In this document: positions 45,101 through 56,520 of the stretch, in pieces
Position numbering within the stretch: the first letter of the stretch is position 1
Layout: the number at the start of each line of letters is the position of its first letter
From: Elymus sibiricus
Lineage: Eukaryota > Streptophyta > Magnoliopsida > Poales > Poaceae
Length of the DNA: 64,000 bases
Direction of reading: 5' to 3'
NCBI GenBank assembly: GCA_039707655.1
Contig: CM077668.1
Span: 62,885,086-62,949,085, forward strand
Position numbers and translations under genes: made by a program
The notes under the pieces: model-generated
The model's database searches: none
What the model was told of the DNA's origin: nothing
What the model saw: the letters and a program-made list of their open reading frames with translations, nothing else

Positions 45101-46483
45101 GTATTGCATGATGATCCTGTTTTCCTGATGATGGGCATGACTATGCCGGCAATTTTGAGAGCACAATGTTAGAAGAACACTTGTGTTGAATTGACCCAAA
45201 TTGATGTTATGCTATGAGATACATTCGTCACAAGTTAATGGTTAATAACACAGAGATAGTTAATGTTTACATAATTCCTTAGACCATGAGAGTATCGAGT
45301 TCCTTTGTGCTTGCTTCGTGAACTTTGGGGTTTGTTAAACGTCATCCGTAACTGGGTGGCTATTACGGGGGCTTACGGGTTCACGGAAAAGCATGATAAG
45401 GAACAAGATAGCTCAAGATTGAGATTTGCTCCTCTGACGATGGAGAGATATTCTTACGGCCCTCTCGGTGTTACGGTATCCATCATCGTCTGGCCAGACA
45501 CAATGTGATTTGATCACAGGGATGCCTGAACACGGAAACGAGAAAAAAGAACAAAACCGGTAACGAGATAACTGGCATAGTGGACAAGTTGTTGATCCAC
45601 GGGGATGCAGATAAATCTCACCTCGGGTATTTGTAACATATCGCGAAGCAATAGGAATAGCACACGGCAACCTGAGGTTCAATCGAATATTTATTCGTGT
45701 GGGTATAGGGGTAAATATGGGTGTCCACGGCTCCGATGTTGATCATTGATCGGAAAGTGTTCCGGGTCATGTCTGTACTTCACCGAACCTATAGGGTCAC
45801 ACACTTAAGGGTCATCTATCTGCTGAATACTAGACAGGGAGTCTGAGAGCAAGTCACCGGAAAAGTTTCGGAGGCAACGGAAGAGTTCCGGAGAGAGGAC
45901 ACCGAAAGAGTTTCGGTAAAACTAAAAAGTTGTTTCGGAGTATACCATTAAGTCAAATTGGTTTCGGCACACACCTGAAAATTCTTGGAGGGTGCCAGAA
46001 TTGTTCTGGAAACTTCTTGGATTTTTTCGGTGAAAAAACCGGAAATGTTCCGGAGCTGCCGTAACCGCTTTGGTTGCTTTTCGCTGATGAATATCATTGA
46101 TCAGGAAATGTTTCGGAACGCATCCAGAATTGTTTTTGTGGGTACTAGAATTATTCTAAGACCCACAGAAATATTTTTGGATTTACCGGTCGCTGAAAAA
46201 TGTATTCGTGAATAGTGAAAGTGCTTTTTGGGTTACTTTTTGGAAAGCCACTGTTTTGGGCTTTGCTCAAATGATCTTTGGGGAGGCTTGCAAGGGAAGG
46301 AGCCCCTTTTGGGGGGGCCACACTAGTGGTGGCCGGCCAAGATGGAGCTCCTCCATGGAGCTCCACTTGCCTTCCCCTTGTGCCCTTGTGATGGTCACAT
46401 TTGGTGGTTTTTTTGGCATTTCCAAGTCTCACCCTACCCCTTGGTTTTTCCTATAAATAGAGGTGGAGAGGCACTCTCCACAC
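45101..46483. mobile_element. LTR-like remnant, unclassified
   Basis: Non-coding sequence between the LINE tail and the Athila-like LTR. Features suggest a retrotransposon LTR: many TTTCGG/TTCCGG motifs (about 45.86-46.12 kb), an inverted pair GCTTGCAAGGGAAGGAG..., and a plant TATA box CTATAAATAG at 46451-46460 followed by GGAGAGGCACTCTCCAC, as in LTR U3/R regions. The right side is interrupted by the TG of the next LTR at 46484. No PBS or coding part is present, so family and orientation (probably plus) are uncertain. Confidence 0.5.
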
Positions 46484-48010
46484 TGATACGTCCATTTTGC
46501 ATCATGTTTTCCTACTATTATTTATAGTGTTTTTAATCAATATAACACTTTGTGGAGCAATTCTAATGCCTTTTCTCTCTTAATATGCAAGATTTATACA
46601 AGGAGGGAGAATGCCGGCAGCTGGAATTCTGGACCTGAAAAAGCTATTTCAGAGATACCTATTCTGCACATCTCCAAATGAGCTGAAATTTCACGGAGAA
46701 TTATTTTGGAATAAATAAAAAATACTGGAATCAAGAAGTACCAGAGGGGGCCACCCAGGTGCCCACGAGGCACCAGAGCGCGCCACCCCCCCCCCCCCAG
46801 GCGCGCCCTGGTGGCTCTTGGGGTCCCTGGCCAGCCTCTGGCCCCCATTTTCTGGCATATAAGCCCATTTGCCCTAGAAAAAATAAGGAGAAGACTTTTC
46901 GGTCGGTGTGCCGCCGTCTCGAGGCGGAACTTGGGCAGGAGCACTTTTGCTCTCCAGCAGAGAGATTCTGTCGGGGATACTCCCCTCCGGGAGGGGGAAA
47001 TCGGAGCCATCGACATCACCAACGATCCTCTCATCGCGGGAGGACTAATCTTCATCAACATCTTCACCAGCACCATCTCATCTCAAACCCTAGTTCATCT
47101 CTTGTATTCAATCTTTGTCTCAAAACCTCAGATTGGTACCTGTGGGTTGCTAGTAGTGTTGATTACATCTTGTAGTTGATGCTAGTTGGTTTATTTGGTG
47201 GAAGATTATATGTTCAGATCTTATATGCTATTCAATACCCCTCTGATCTTGGACATGAAGATGATTTGTGAGTAGTTACTTTTGTTCTTGAGGACATGGG
47301 AGAAGTCTTGTCATAAGTAATCATGTGAATTTGGCATTCGTTCGATATTTTGATGATATGTATGTTGTTGATTCTCTTAGTGGTGTCATGTGAACGTCGA
47401 CTACATGACACTTCACCATATTTGGGCCTAAGGGAATGCATTGTGGAGTAGTAATTAGATGATTGGTTGCTAGAGTGACAGAAGCTTAAACCCTAGTTTA
47501 TGCGCTATTCCGTAAGGGGGCTGATTTGGATCCATATGTTTAATGCTATGGTTAGAGTTATCTTAATTCTTCTTTCGTAGTTGCGGATGCTTGCGAGAGG
47601 GGGTAATCATAAGTGGGAGGCTTGTTCAAGTAAGAACAACACCCAAGCACCGGTCCACCCACATATCAAATTATCAAAGTAGCGAACGCGAATCAAACCA
47701 ACATGATGAAAGTGACTAGATGAAATTCCCATGTGTCCTCGAGAACACTTTGCATATTATAAGAGATCGTTCCGGCTTGTCCTTTGCTACAAAAAGGATT
47801 GGGCCACCTTTCTGCACTCTTTGTTACTATTGCTACTTGTCACTTGTTACAAATTATCTTGCTATCAAACTACTCGTTACCGATAATTTCAGTGCTTGCC
47901 GAAAATACCTTGCTGAAAACCGCTTGTCATTTCCTTCTGCTCCTCGTTGGGTTCGACACTCTTACTTATCGAAAGGACTATGATTGATCCCCTATACTTG
48001 TGGGTCATCA
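46484..48010 (+). repeat. 5' LTR, Athila-like (1,527 bp)
   Basis: Bounded by TGATACGTCC and GTGGGTCATCA. A TATA box (GCATATAAG, about 46855-46863) lies in the U3/R zone. A near-palindromic GCGCGCC...GGCGCGC stretch with a poly-C run lies at 46775-46808. The same CAGGGCGCGCCACCCCCCC phrase recurs near 62247 in the other Gypsy LTR, showing that the two families share U3 sequence. The 3' LTR is not in the window. Confidence 0.88.
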
Positions 48011-48021
48011 AGACTCTTTTT

Positions 48022-48040
48022 TGGCGCCGTTGCCGGGGAG
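48022..48040 (+). promoter_or_regulatory. Primer-binding site (Athila type)
   Basis: TGGCGCCGTTGCCGGGGAG begins 11 bases after the LTR end. This is the conserved PBS phrase of Athila-like elements, thought to pair with tRNA-Asp. The spacer AGACTCTTTTT is longer than in most other LTR elements but usual for this group. Confidence 0.85.
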
Positions 48041-48131
48041 TGAAGCGCCTTTGGTGAGTGGAATTTGGTAAGGAAACATTTATATTATGTGCTGAAATTT
48101 ACTGTCACTTGTCACTATAGAAAGTAATCCT

Positions 48132-49706
48132 TTGAGGGGTTTGTTCGGGGTATCTTCACCTCGACCGGAAACACCAAAAGTTGCTCCTCAACCTACTGCA
48201 CCTACTAAAAATATTTATTATGAAATTCCTTCGGGTATGATAGAGAAACTGCTAGCTAATCCTTATGCAGGAGATGGAACGGTACATCCTGAAATGCACT
48301 TGATCTATGTGGATGAAATTTGTGGATTGTTTAAGCTTGCAGGTTTATCCGGAGATGGAGTTAAGAAGAAATTATTCCCTTTATCTTTGGAGGGAAAGGC
48401 ATTGACATGGTATAGGCTATGTGATGATACTGATACATGGGACTGGAACCGATTGAAATTGGAATTCCACCAGAAATTTTATCCTATGCATTTGGTTCAT
48501 CGTGATCGGAATTATATATATAATTTTTGTCCTCGTGAAGGAGAAAGCATCGCTCAAGCTTGGGGGAGGCTTAAGTACATGATGTACACATGCCCCAACC
48601 ATGAGCTCTCAAGAGAAATTATCTTACAGAATTTTTATGCTCAACTTTCTCATGATAATCAAACCATGCTCGATTCTTCTTCGACTGGCTCCTTTATGAA
48701 GAAAACTATTGAATTCAGATGGGATCTTCTGAAAAGAATTAAACGCAACTCTGAAGATTGGGAACTCGACAAAGGTAATGAGTCAGGTATAATACTTGAG
48801 TTCGATTGTGTTTAATCTTTTATGGCCATCGATGCTTTTCATAAGTTTAGTACTAAATATGGACTTGACTCTGAGATAGTAGCTTCCTTTTGTGAATCAT
48901 TTGCTACCCATGTTGATCTCCCTAAGGAGAAGTGATTTAAATATCATCCCCCTGTTAAAGAAAATATTGAGGAACCCGTTAGTGTTAAAGAAGAAACAAT
49001 TGTTTACCATGCTGATCCAGTTGTGCCTACTGCTTATATTGAGAAACCACCTTTTCCTGTTAGGATTAAGGAACATGCTAAAGTTTCAACTGTGGTTAAC
49101 AAAAGTAATATTAGAGCACCTAAACCCTCTGAACAAATTAAAGTTGAACCTAATGTTGCTATGGTTAAAGATCTCTTAGTCGATAATATAGATGGGCATG
49201 TTATTTACCTCTGCGATGAAGCAGCTAGAATTGCTAAACCAGGTCCTAAAGATATAAACAGACATATAGTAGGCATGCCCGTTGTCTCTGTTAAAATAGG
49301 AGATCATTGTTATCATGGCTTATGTGATTTGAGTGCTAGTGTGAATGCTATTCCGTTTACCTTATATCAAGAAATTATGAATGATATTGCACCTGTTGAA
49401 ATAGAGGACATTGATGTTACTATTAAGCTTGCAAACAGAGATACCATTACACCACTTGGGATCATTAGAGACGTTGAAGTTGTGTGTGGAAAAATAAAAT
49501 ACCCTACTAATTTTCTAGTCCTCGGTTCTCCACAAGATGATTTCTATCCCATTATATTCGGTAGACCTTTCTTGAACACTGTGAAAGCCAAGATTGATTG
49601 CGCTAAAGAAATTGTTAGTGTTAATTTTGGTGGTATGTCTCATGAGTTTAATTTCTCCAAGTTTCGTAGACAACCTCATGATAAAGAACACTGTAATTGC
49701 ATGTAG
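48132..49706 (+). pseudogene. Athila-like gag-protease, two in-frame stops
   Basis: One continuous register reads gag (YYEIPSGMIEKLLANPYAGD, HLIYVDEICGLFKLAGLSGD, LEGKALTWYRLCDDTDTWDW, AQAWGRLKYMMYTCPNHELS). After TAA at 48813-48815 it continues as AIDAFHKFSTKYGLDSEI, passes TGA at 48933-48935, and goes on to an aspartic protease. The protease shows RHIVGMPVVSVKIGDH, CDLSASVNAIP and PIIFGRPFLNTVKAKIDCAK, ending at TAG 49704-49706. In this group the catalytic box is normally D-x-G-A-S; here Gly is Ser, a change likely to weaken activity. No CCHC knuckle was seen. No ATG lies close to the PBS-proximal start, so the start is approximate. Confidence 0.88.
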
Positions 49707-50530
49707 TTGTTTATTTTGGTGTGTGCAAATGTTATCTGTGTAGTCAGTTATGTAATTGGATGTTTAATTTGGTTATGCAATCATGTCCTTATAAGTATAT
49801 ATGTTGTTGTTCTGTAGACAAAGAGCGTAGATGTTGTGCAGACTGAGCAAATCACATCGCACACGGATTAAACTAGCGAACCCGTCGGTGATGATTTCAT
49901 CAATCGCTGACAATTGTTTACCAGCAAGCGTTTGCCCACAACACACACGTGTTATTAGCAGGAATCATCTGTGTTGTTATTGGTCTTCCCACACATTTCT
50001 GACTACTGACCTGTTTGCCGTGTATCACACACATCTTGTTAAGTTGAACCGTTTCTGTTGTGTTGGGTAACAGCAAATTGTTCATCCGAGTGAACCGCAT
50101 GCTGTATATCGCACACACCTTGATCTGCCTGACCGTTTCTGTTGTGTTGGGTAATCACAAACAGTTCATCCGAGTTAATTGTATGCCGTGTATCGCACAC
50201 AGCACGAACTGGCTGCCTGTTTCTGTTGTGTTGGGTAATCACAAACAGTTCATCCGAGTGAACTGTATGCCGTGTATCGCACACACCACGAACTGGATGA
50301 CTGTGTTTGTTGTTTTGGCTTATCGCAAACAGTTCGTATGGATCAACTGTATGCCATGTATCGCACACGAGTCTCTAATCTGAATCATTTTTTATGTCTC
50401 CGGCATCGCAAACAGTTCGTCTTATTGGGGATGGTTTATTTACGACACCGTTTGCGATTCATGCATCGCACACAGTTTGGTCGCGGGGTCTCTGATTCAT
50501 GTGTCGCATTAGCGGTCGCCTGCAGTAGTG
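49707..50530 (-). mobile_element. CACTA terminal region (subterminal repeats), terminus at 50530
   Basis: On the minus strand the sequence begins CACTACTGCAGGCGACCGC at 50530, a CACTA-type terminus. It continues as arrays of CGATGCATCG.../GCACACAGTTTG-like motifs. Tandem 84-bp units lie at 50051-50390. No transposase lies on this side and the other terminus was not found, so the left boundary (against the Gypsy protease stop) is approximate. This could be a non-autonomous element or a deletion fragment. Confidence 0.65.
50051..50390 (+). repeat. Tandem repeat, ~84-bp unit, four copies
   Basis: The phrase GTTTCTGTTGTGTTGGGTAA starts at 50051, 50134 and 50219, with a diverged version at 50304, giving periods of 83, 85 and 85 bp. 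Each unit carries CAAACAGTTCATCCGAGT and a GTATCGCACAC box. The units are contiguous with no unique spacers, so this is a CACTA subterminal array and not CRISPR. Confidence 0.88.
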
Positions 50531-51760
50531 ACTCGGCAAATTTTACATCGAGGAGTACATCAAGTAGTTACTCTCATCAAATTTTACATCCAAGAGTACA
50601 TCAAGTAGTTGCACTACGCAAATTTTACATCCATGAGTACATCGAGTAGTTTCAGAAGCCAGAGTCGTGATATTCCGGATCATCGATTGGCCCGGGAGTT
50701 TCTTCATCGCTATCATGCATTTCGCCCCACCATTCATCAATGAAGCCGAGAGGTGGACCGTCCGGGTCATCATCTTTACCTAGACGGACCCGTTCAAGTA
50801 AATGTAGGTCCTCCAAGTTTTTAACGACTTCATCGGCGTCAAGCACATCGTCTGCTTAAATGCCCTCAAGTTCTTGTTCCTCAACGTCTACTTCCATGTC
50901 CTCATCAGTGGGCAAGTGAATATTGAATTGCCCTGTGAGCCCATCTTCTTGGTAAAACTCTCCCTCATATGTGTTGGGGTTTATGCGCTAGTAATCTTCA
51001 TCGTTTGGAACAGCTGGTGCATTATGCGTTGGTACCATGATCAAAACATCCTAGTCTTTCAGGTGCTTCGCAGTTGTGCACACGTACGGTAGATAAAAAA
51101 CTTGTGTGGCTTGATTACCTAAAATATAGACATCATCTTCGTCATACGTTGACGTTCGATCAATTTCGACCTGCTCAATGGCTGGCGTATGTCTGACTCT
51201 GGTTGGATCGAACCAATGGCATCTAAATACAATGGGGTTACGGTTGTTGCCAAAACCATAATCCAGTTCGATCATTTCCTCGATTCTTCCATAGTAATCA
51301 AATCCGTCTGTCCCTGGTGTTAAGACCCCGCTATTAATTGTCTTTTGATTGGGCTATGTCATGTCGTAATGATGGGTATGGAAGCGATACCCATTCACAT
51401 CATAAGCCTTTAATTTCTTGGCCGAATATTGGAAGCCTTTGGCAAACACTTTCAAATCGGCTCTCATGGGGTCCGTTCTTGCCTACAGGTTCATTAAGAG
51501 AAGTTTGGTGTATGAGTTGCATGTAAAGACAAACATGTAATGTCGACACCAGAAGAAAGTTGGATAGAATAGTACTTTTGTCGAGAACCAAGGAATGAAG
51601 CCTCCTTTTCCTTTACCGGAAGTTTTAAATATTTCTTCCTTCTCCTCCTTGGTAGGGTCCCGTTCTAGCTTCCAGCACTCAAGTGTGAATTCGCTGTAGT
51701 GATGAGAAAGAAGCAATTTAAGACACAACCTTAATTGTGATTATTTGCGAAAAGATAGAA
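50531..51760 (-). pseudogene. CACTA transposase C-terminal relic
   Basis: On the minus strand, DUF4216-type sequence is clear: ELDYGFGNNRNPIVFRCHWF, TRVRHTPAIEQVEIDRTSTY and DDVYILGNQATQVFYLPYVC (51275 down to 51051). Further down, acidic C-terminal sequence reads through at least two in-frame stops (near 50985 and 50855) to LDADEVVKNLEDLHLLERVR and ends about 50652. Upstream pieces (SRFESVCQRLPIFGQEIKGL, 51.4-51.5 kb) belong to the same protein in other registers. A 3-copy ~43-bp repeat of CAAATTTTACATC...AGTACATC lies at 50536-50650. The neighbouring terminus at 50530 points away from it, so the two pieces probably come from different CACTA insertions. Confidence 0.8.
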
Positions 51761-51932
51761 GGAGCACTTACTCAATGTACGGCTTAACTTCCGGCATGTT
51801 GGTCAACACGTACGACATAATAGTCACCCACTCTGGATATTTTATGGTCCTAGCCCTTCTGCCACTTGCTTTGCCACCTACTGAAAGCACATTTGCTCCC
51901 TTGGTGGTTTTGGTAATTTATGCCAACATACA
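51761..51932. other. Unassigned sequence between CACTA relic and Copia LTR
   Basis: No motif was recognised. It may belong to the CACTA relic or to the Copia LTR, whose 5' edge is uncertain. Confidence 0.4.
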
Positions 51933-53474
51933 TGTTGTTGGACTAATGCCTCTATCTAGTGAATTTCAGACAAGTTCAACAATGGTGTGGCAAGGACAAG
52001 AAGATGTGGAACCCTTCAAAATGCTAAGGACATGGATTGGCAAAAGCTCAAGACTCTACATTTTTGTTAAGTCATCCAAGATCACATTGAGTCCATAGGA
52101 AAGCCAATACTATTAAAAGGGGATGAGGTGTTGCTTAATGATCTTTTTGCTCAAGTGCTTAGTGACATTGCTCCAAAAACCCTCAACCACTTTGTCCATC
52201 CAAATCTGTCCAAAACCCAAATATCCAACTCGGTCCCACCGAATCATTCCTATCCGGACCCACCGAGTTCATCTGGACTTAGCCTCTGCCAAACCCTAAC
52301 AAATCAGATCCATCGATATGGATCTCGGTCCCACCGAGATGGCCTTGCCAACTCTCTGTTACTAGTTGCAATTATTTAGGTCCCACTGAGAATTTGCAAT
52401 CGGTCCCACCGAGATGGCTTGCCAACTCTCTGTTGCCTTATTGCTTCACTTAGGTCCCACCGAGTTGATGCAATCGGTGCCACCAAGACGAGGTTTGCCC
52501 TATCCATTGCACATCGGTCTCTCCGAGTTGTTCCAGTCGGTCCCACCGAGATTCCTAACATTCATATATATATCTTTTACACAGGTCGGTGCCACCGAGA
52601 TTTCTGATCGGTGCCACCGAGTTGGGTCAAAAGTGTGTAACGGTTGGATTTTGTGTGGAGGCTATATATACCCCTCCACCACCCTCTTACCAAGTAAGAG
52701 AGCCATCAGAACATGCCTACATTTCCACCATTCATTTTCTGAGAGAGAACCACCTACTCATGTGTTGAGATCAAGATATTCCATTCCTACCATTTGAACC
52801 TTGATTTCTAGCCTTCCCCAAGTTGCTTTCCACTCAAATCCTTCTTCCACCATAGCCAAATCTATCAGAGAGAGTTGAATGTTGGAGAGACTATCATTTG
52901 AAGCACAAGAGCAAGGAGTTCATCATCAACACACCGTCTATTACCTTTTGGAGAGTGGTGTCTCCTAGATTGGTTAGGTGTCACTTGGGAGCCTCCGACA
53001 TGATGTGCAGTTGAACCAAGAAGTTTGTAAGGGCAAGGAGATCGCCTACTTCGTGAAGATCTACCCCGAGTGAGGCTAGTCCTTCGTGAACGTAAGCCAT
53101 GGTGGAATAGGCAAGGTTGCTTCTTCATGGACCCTTCGTGGGTGGAGCCCTCCGTGGACTCGCGCAACCATTACCCTCCGTGGGTTGAAGCCTCCATCCA
53201 CGTAGACGTACGATAGCACCACCTATCGGAACCACGCCAAAAGCCACCGTGTCTTCATTGCGTTTGATCTTCCATACTCTACCCCTTTACTTTCCGTACA
53301 CTTGCATGCTTTACTATTTTCGCTGCTCAATCTCTATATATGCATGTGTTGGATGTATTGGTGTTATCTTAACTTGTGCCAAAATCTTCCTAAGTTCCAA
53401 GAGAAACTAAAAACTGCACCTTTGGTTAGTTAAGTGTCTATTCACCCCCCTAGACCTATCTCCTCGACCCCACA
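51933..53474 (+). repeat. Copia 5' LTR (~1.5 kb) with CGGTCCCACCGAG motif array
   Basis: The end (CCCCACA at 53474) is fixed by the PBS; the start TGTTGTTGGACTAATGCC is the best TG candidate but uncertain. From 52230 to 52625 about eleven copies of a short palindromic phrase (TCGGTCCCACCGAGAT and variants) occur at irregular spacing in U3. A TATA box (GCTATATATA, 52661-52670) follows directly, placing the array just upstream of the promoter. Confidence 0.75.
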
Positions 53475-53476
53475 AT

Positions 53477-53488
53477 TGGTATCAGAGC
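53477..53488 (+). promoter_or_regulatory. Primer-binding site (initiator tRNA-Met type)
   Basis: TGGTATCAGAGC lies two bases after the LTR end. It is complementary to the 3' end of plant initiator tRNA-Met and typical of Copia elements. It confirms the plus orientation. Confidence 0.95.
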
Positions 53489-53529
53489 TTTGGTCTCCAT
53501 TGCTTTGGTTTAATCACCATTGGAGGGAG

Positions 53530-56187
53530 ATGGATGTGTCTACTTTGGGGAGTCTTAGACATAGAGTGCCTATTCTCAATGGGGAGTATTACAATGCTTG
53601 GAAAAATGAGATGCTTGATATCTTTGATGAATTTAACTTGAGCAAGTATATTCATAATCCTTATGTGCCTCCTATTGATCCCTTGCATCCTACTCATGAA
53701 GAGGAAAATTGACATGCTTCGTAATCTTAGAACCGTCAATCTTGTCATTAGAAGATTACCTAAAATTGTGCTTCGTTGTATGCAAAACTTTGGTTGTGCT
53801 TATACCCTATGGGATGATTTGGAAAAGCAATATCCCGATTACTCTTTAAAGAATCTTGATGAGATTCTTCATAAGATTATTGCTTTTCACAAGATGAGTC
53901 CTAATGATCCTAACTTTGATGATTGCTTGTTTGAGCTTTGTGATCTTATGCGTGCTAAAGGAGATGTTGGAACTATTAGTAACATTATCACGGAAGCCAT
54001 TAGAATTCATAAACTTGAACATTGTCATGATCATGAAACTTATGAATTCATTCCCCTAGGTGATGATCATATACATGTTGATAGTGATGATGTTGAGCAT
54101 GGCTATTATGATGAGGACGAAGAACTTGATATTGAATTTGAGAAGACCATCAGGAATCTTAGTCTTTTGGCAAATCTTCGAGATTACATGGCCGGAGGAA
54201 AAGAGTAGATTCTTAATAGTGGATGTACCGATCACATGACCGGAGATAGAGACATGTGTCGTGAGCTTGCTAAAAATGATAGTCCATGCAAGTATGTGAC
54301 TTTTGGAGACAACTCCAAGGGTAAGGTACTTGGCCTTGGTAAGGTGGCCATATCCAATGATAGCTCCATACAAAATGTTATGCTTGTTGAATCTCTTGGT
54401 TAGAATCTACTTTCCGTATCTAGACTAGCCGACTTTGGTTTCAATGTTCTATTTACCGAAGTAGATTGCCAAGTGTTTCGTCGAGATAATCATAATATGG
54501 TCTTTACCGGCATTCGTAGAGGTGATCTATACATTGTTGACTTCACGAAGAGAGCCCAACCTCGTACATGTTTAATTGCTAAATCTTCTAAAGGTTGGTT
54601 ATGGCATAGAAGGCTTGGACATGTTGGCATGCGTAACCTTGATAAACTTGTTAAAGGAGATCATATCCTTGGTATAAAAGATGTTATATTTGACAAGGAT
54701 CGACTTTGTAGTGCTTGTCAAGCAGGAAAACAAGTTGGAGGAAGCCATCCCGTGAAGAACATTATGACCACGAGAAGACCACTCGAGCTACTTCATATGG
54801 ATCTTTTTGGTCCCAACTCCCATAAGAGTCTTGGTGGTAACTCTTTCGGTTTGGTCATTGTTGATGATTTTTCCAGATTTACGTGGGTGTTCTTTCTTGA
54901 TGACAAATTGCAGGGACAAAAGATCTTCAAGAACTTCGCAAGAAAGGCCCAAAATCAATTTGAAGTGAAGATCAAGAAGGTTCGGAGTGACAATGGAACG
55001 GAGTTCAAGAACGCCAATGTGGTTACCTTTCTTGATGAGGAAGGCATTTCACATGAGTTCTTGGCTACGTACACACCTCAACAAAATGGAGTTGTTGAGA
55101 GGAAGAACCGTACTCTTATTGAGATGGCAAGAACAATGCTTGATGAATACAAGACGCCAAAACACTTTTGGGCGGAAGCGGTTGAAACAGCTTGTCATGC
55201 TACAAATCAACTCTATCTTCACAAGCTTCTTGGTAAAATGGCGTATGAACTACTCATCGGTAACAAACCACAAGTTGGATACTTTCGAGTGTTTGGATCA
55301 AAATGTTACATTCTTGATAAGCATCGTCATTCAAAGTTTGCCCCTAAATCTCATGAAGGTTTTCTACTCGGTTACGGATCGAACTCTCACACTTACCGTG
55401 TCTACAACAACTTCACTCAAAAAGTTGAAGAGACGATGGATGTGAAGTTTGATGAGACTACCGGCTCGCAAGTCGAGCAATTGCCAATTGATGTAGGAGA
55501 TCAAGAACCATCGGAAGCAATCCAAGACTTGTCCATTGGCAAGATTCACCCTGTGGAAGTAAAGGAGAGTACCTCGTCTATTCAAGTGGAAGCCCCAACT
55601 TCACATCAAGGTCAACAACAAGTTGATATGGAGGCATCCACAAGTGGAACACGTCAAGACGAAGGGAATGAGGAAGTGCAACAAGATGATCCACCTCAAC
55701 CCCCTTCTCCACCTCCACAAGCGAACAACGACAACACCAACGAAGAAGAAGAAGATGATGAGGAGGAAGCCTCACCACAACCCAAGCAAAAGCTATCTCG
55801 AGTTAGAGCAAGAATCGACAAGAATCATCCCGTCAAACAAATACTTGGAGATATCCAATCCAGGAGAATCACTCGCTCTAAATCTCATTTAGCTAACTTT
55901 TGTGAGCATTACTCATTCATCTCTAGTGTTGAACCCTTGAAGGTAGAAGAAGCTCTCAAGGACCCCGATTGGGTGAATGCAATGCATGAGGAGCTACACA
56001 ACTTTGAGAGGAATCAAGTTTGGACATTGGTTGAGAAGCCTAAAGATGAGCAAAACATTATTGGAACCAAATGGGTGTTTCGGAATAAGCAAGATGAAGA
56101 TGGACAAGTTGTATGCAACAAAGCTCGTCTCGTAGCACAAGGTTACACACAAGTCGAAGGTATGGACTATGGTGAGACCTATGCCCC
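53530..56187 (+). pseudogene. Copia gag-pol, frame-broken and truncated in RT
   Basis: Gag starts at ATG 53530 (VPILNGEYYNAWKNEMLDIF). The frame meets TGA at 53710-53712, and homology resumes one register over (MLRNLRTVNLVIRRLPK to DYMAGGKE, stop at 54206-54208). Protease follows with NSGCTDHMTG, where the catalytic Asp of the D-S-G triad is Asn. Another stop lies at about 54400-54402. Integrase is intact to the eye: the zinc site WHRRLGHVGMRNL...CSACQAGK, then catalytic Asp in LLHMDLFGP, Asp in SDNGTEF and Glu in NGVVERKNRTLIE. An acidic/Pro-rich linker with a NEEEEDDEEEASPQ run lies at about 55.68-55.80 kb. RT begins (EALKDPDWVNAMHEEL) and ends at GETYAP. I saw no CCHC knuckle between gag and protease, suggesting an internal deletion. 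Confidence 0.93.
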
Positions 56188-56520
56188 TGCTACTTGAGAG
56201 CTGCGTTGGGATTTCCCTGAAGAGGAGAGGATGATGCAGTACAATAGAGATAAGTATTTCCCTCAGTTATGAAACCAAGGTTATCAATCCAGTAGGAGAA
56301 TCACGCAACAACTCATTAGCAGTACCTACACACAAAACAACAAATCCTTGCACCCAACGCGAACAAGGGGTTGTCAATCCCTTGGCGGTTAATTGCAAGA
56401 TTAAATTTTATGGTGATAGATAGATAGATCGAACAAAAATACAAAATAAAATAAATAAAGTAAAAGTACAGCAAGGTATTTTTAGGATTTTCATTGTATG
56501 ATAAAAGTAGACCCGGGGGC
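56188..56520 (-). repeat. 3' LTR of the Athila-like element, distal segment
   Basis: This is the 333-bp end of the LTR (R/U5 side on the minus strand), from TGCTACTTGAGAGCTGCG at the Copia junction to GACCCGGGGGC at the nested insertion. Together with 61335-62567 it gives an LTR of about 1,566 bp after removing the target duplication. Confidence 0.85.

Larger units (their letters stand above)
46484..49706 (+). mobile_element. Athila-like Ty3/Gypsy element, 5' LTR plus gag-protease, 3' truncated
   Basis: LTR 46484-48010, PBS, then a gag-protease frame ending at 49706. No RT, RNase H or integrase follows; CACTA sequence starts instead. The TGATACGTCCATTTTGCATC start and the gag type fit the abundant Sabrina/Fatima-type Triticeae families (tentative). 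It is incomplete and cannot be autonomous as seen. Confidence 0.85.
51933..56187 (+). mobile_element. Ty1/Copia retrotransposon, 5' part to start of RT, interrupted
   Basis: 5' LTR (edge near 51933, end 53474), PBS for initiator tRNA-Met at 53477, gag, protease, integrase, and the first part of RT (GTKWVFRNKQDEDG, ARLVAQGYTQVEGMDYGETY). The element stops at 56187, where the TG of a Gypsy LTR begins. The domain order protease-integrase-RT is diagnostic of Copia. The remaining RT/RNase H and 3' LTR should lie beyond the inserted element, outside the window. Confidence 0.92.

Noticed and set aside
45305..46527. Small plus-strand and minus-strand ORFs between the LINE and the Athila-like LTR
   Set aside because: They fall in LTR-like non-coding sequence with a TATA box and repeated TTTCGG motifs; none has a recognisable domain.
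50051..50390. CRISPR-like array
   Set aside because: The ~84-bp units are contiguous and diverged with no unique spacers, and the context is a plant CACTA terminus.
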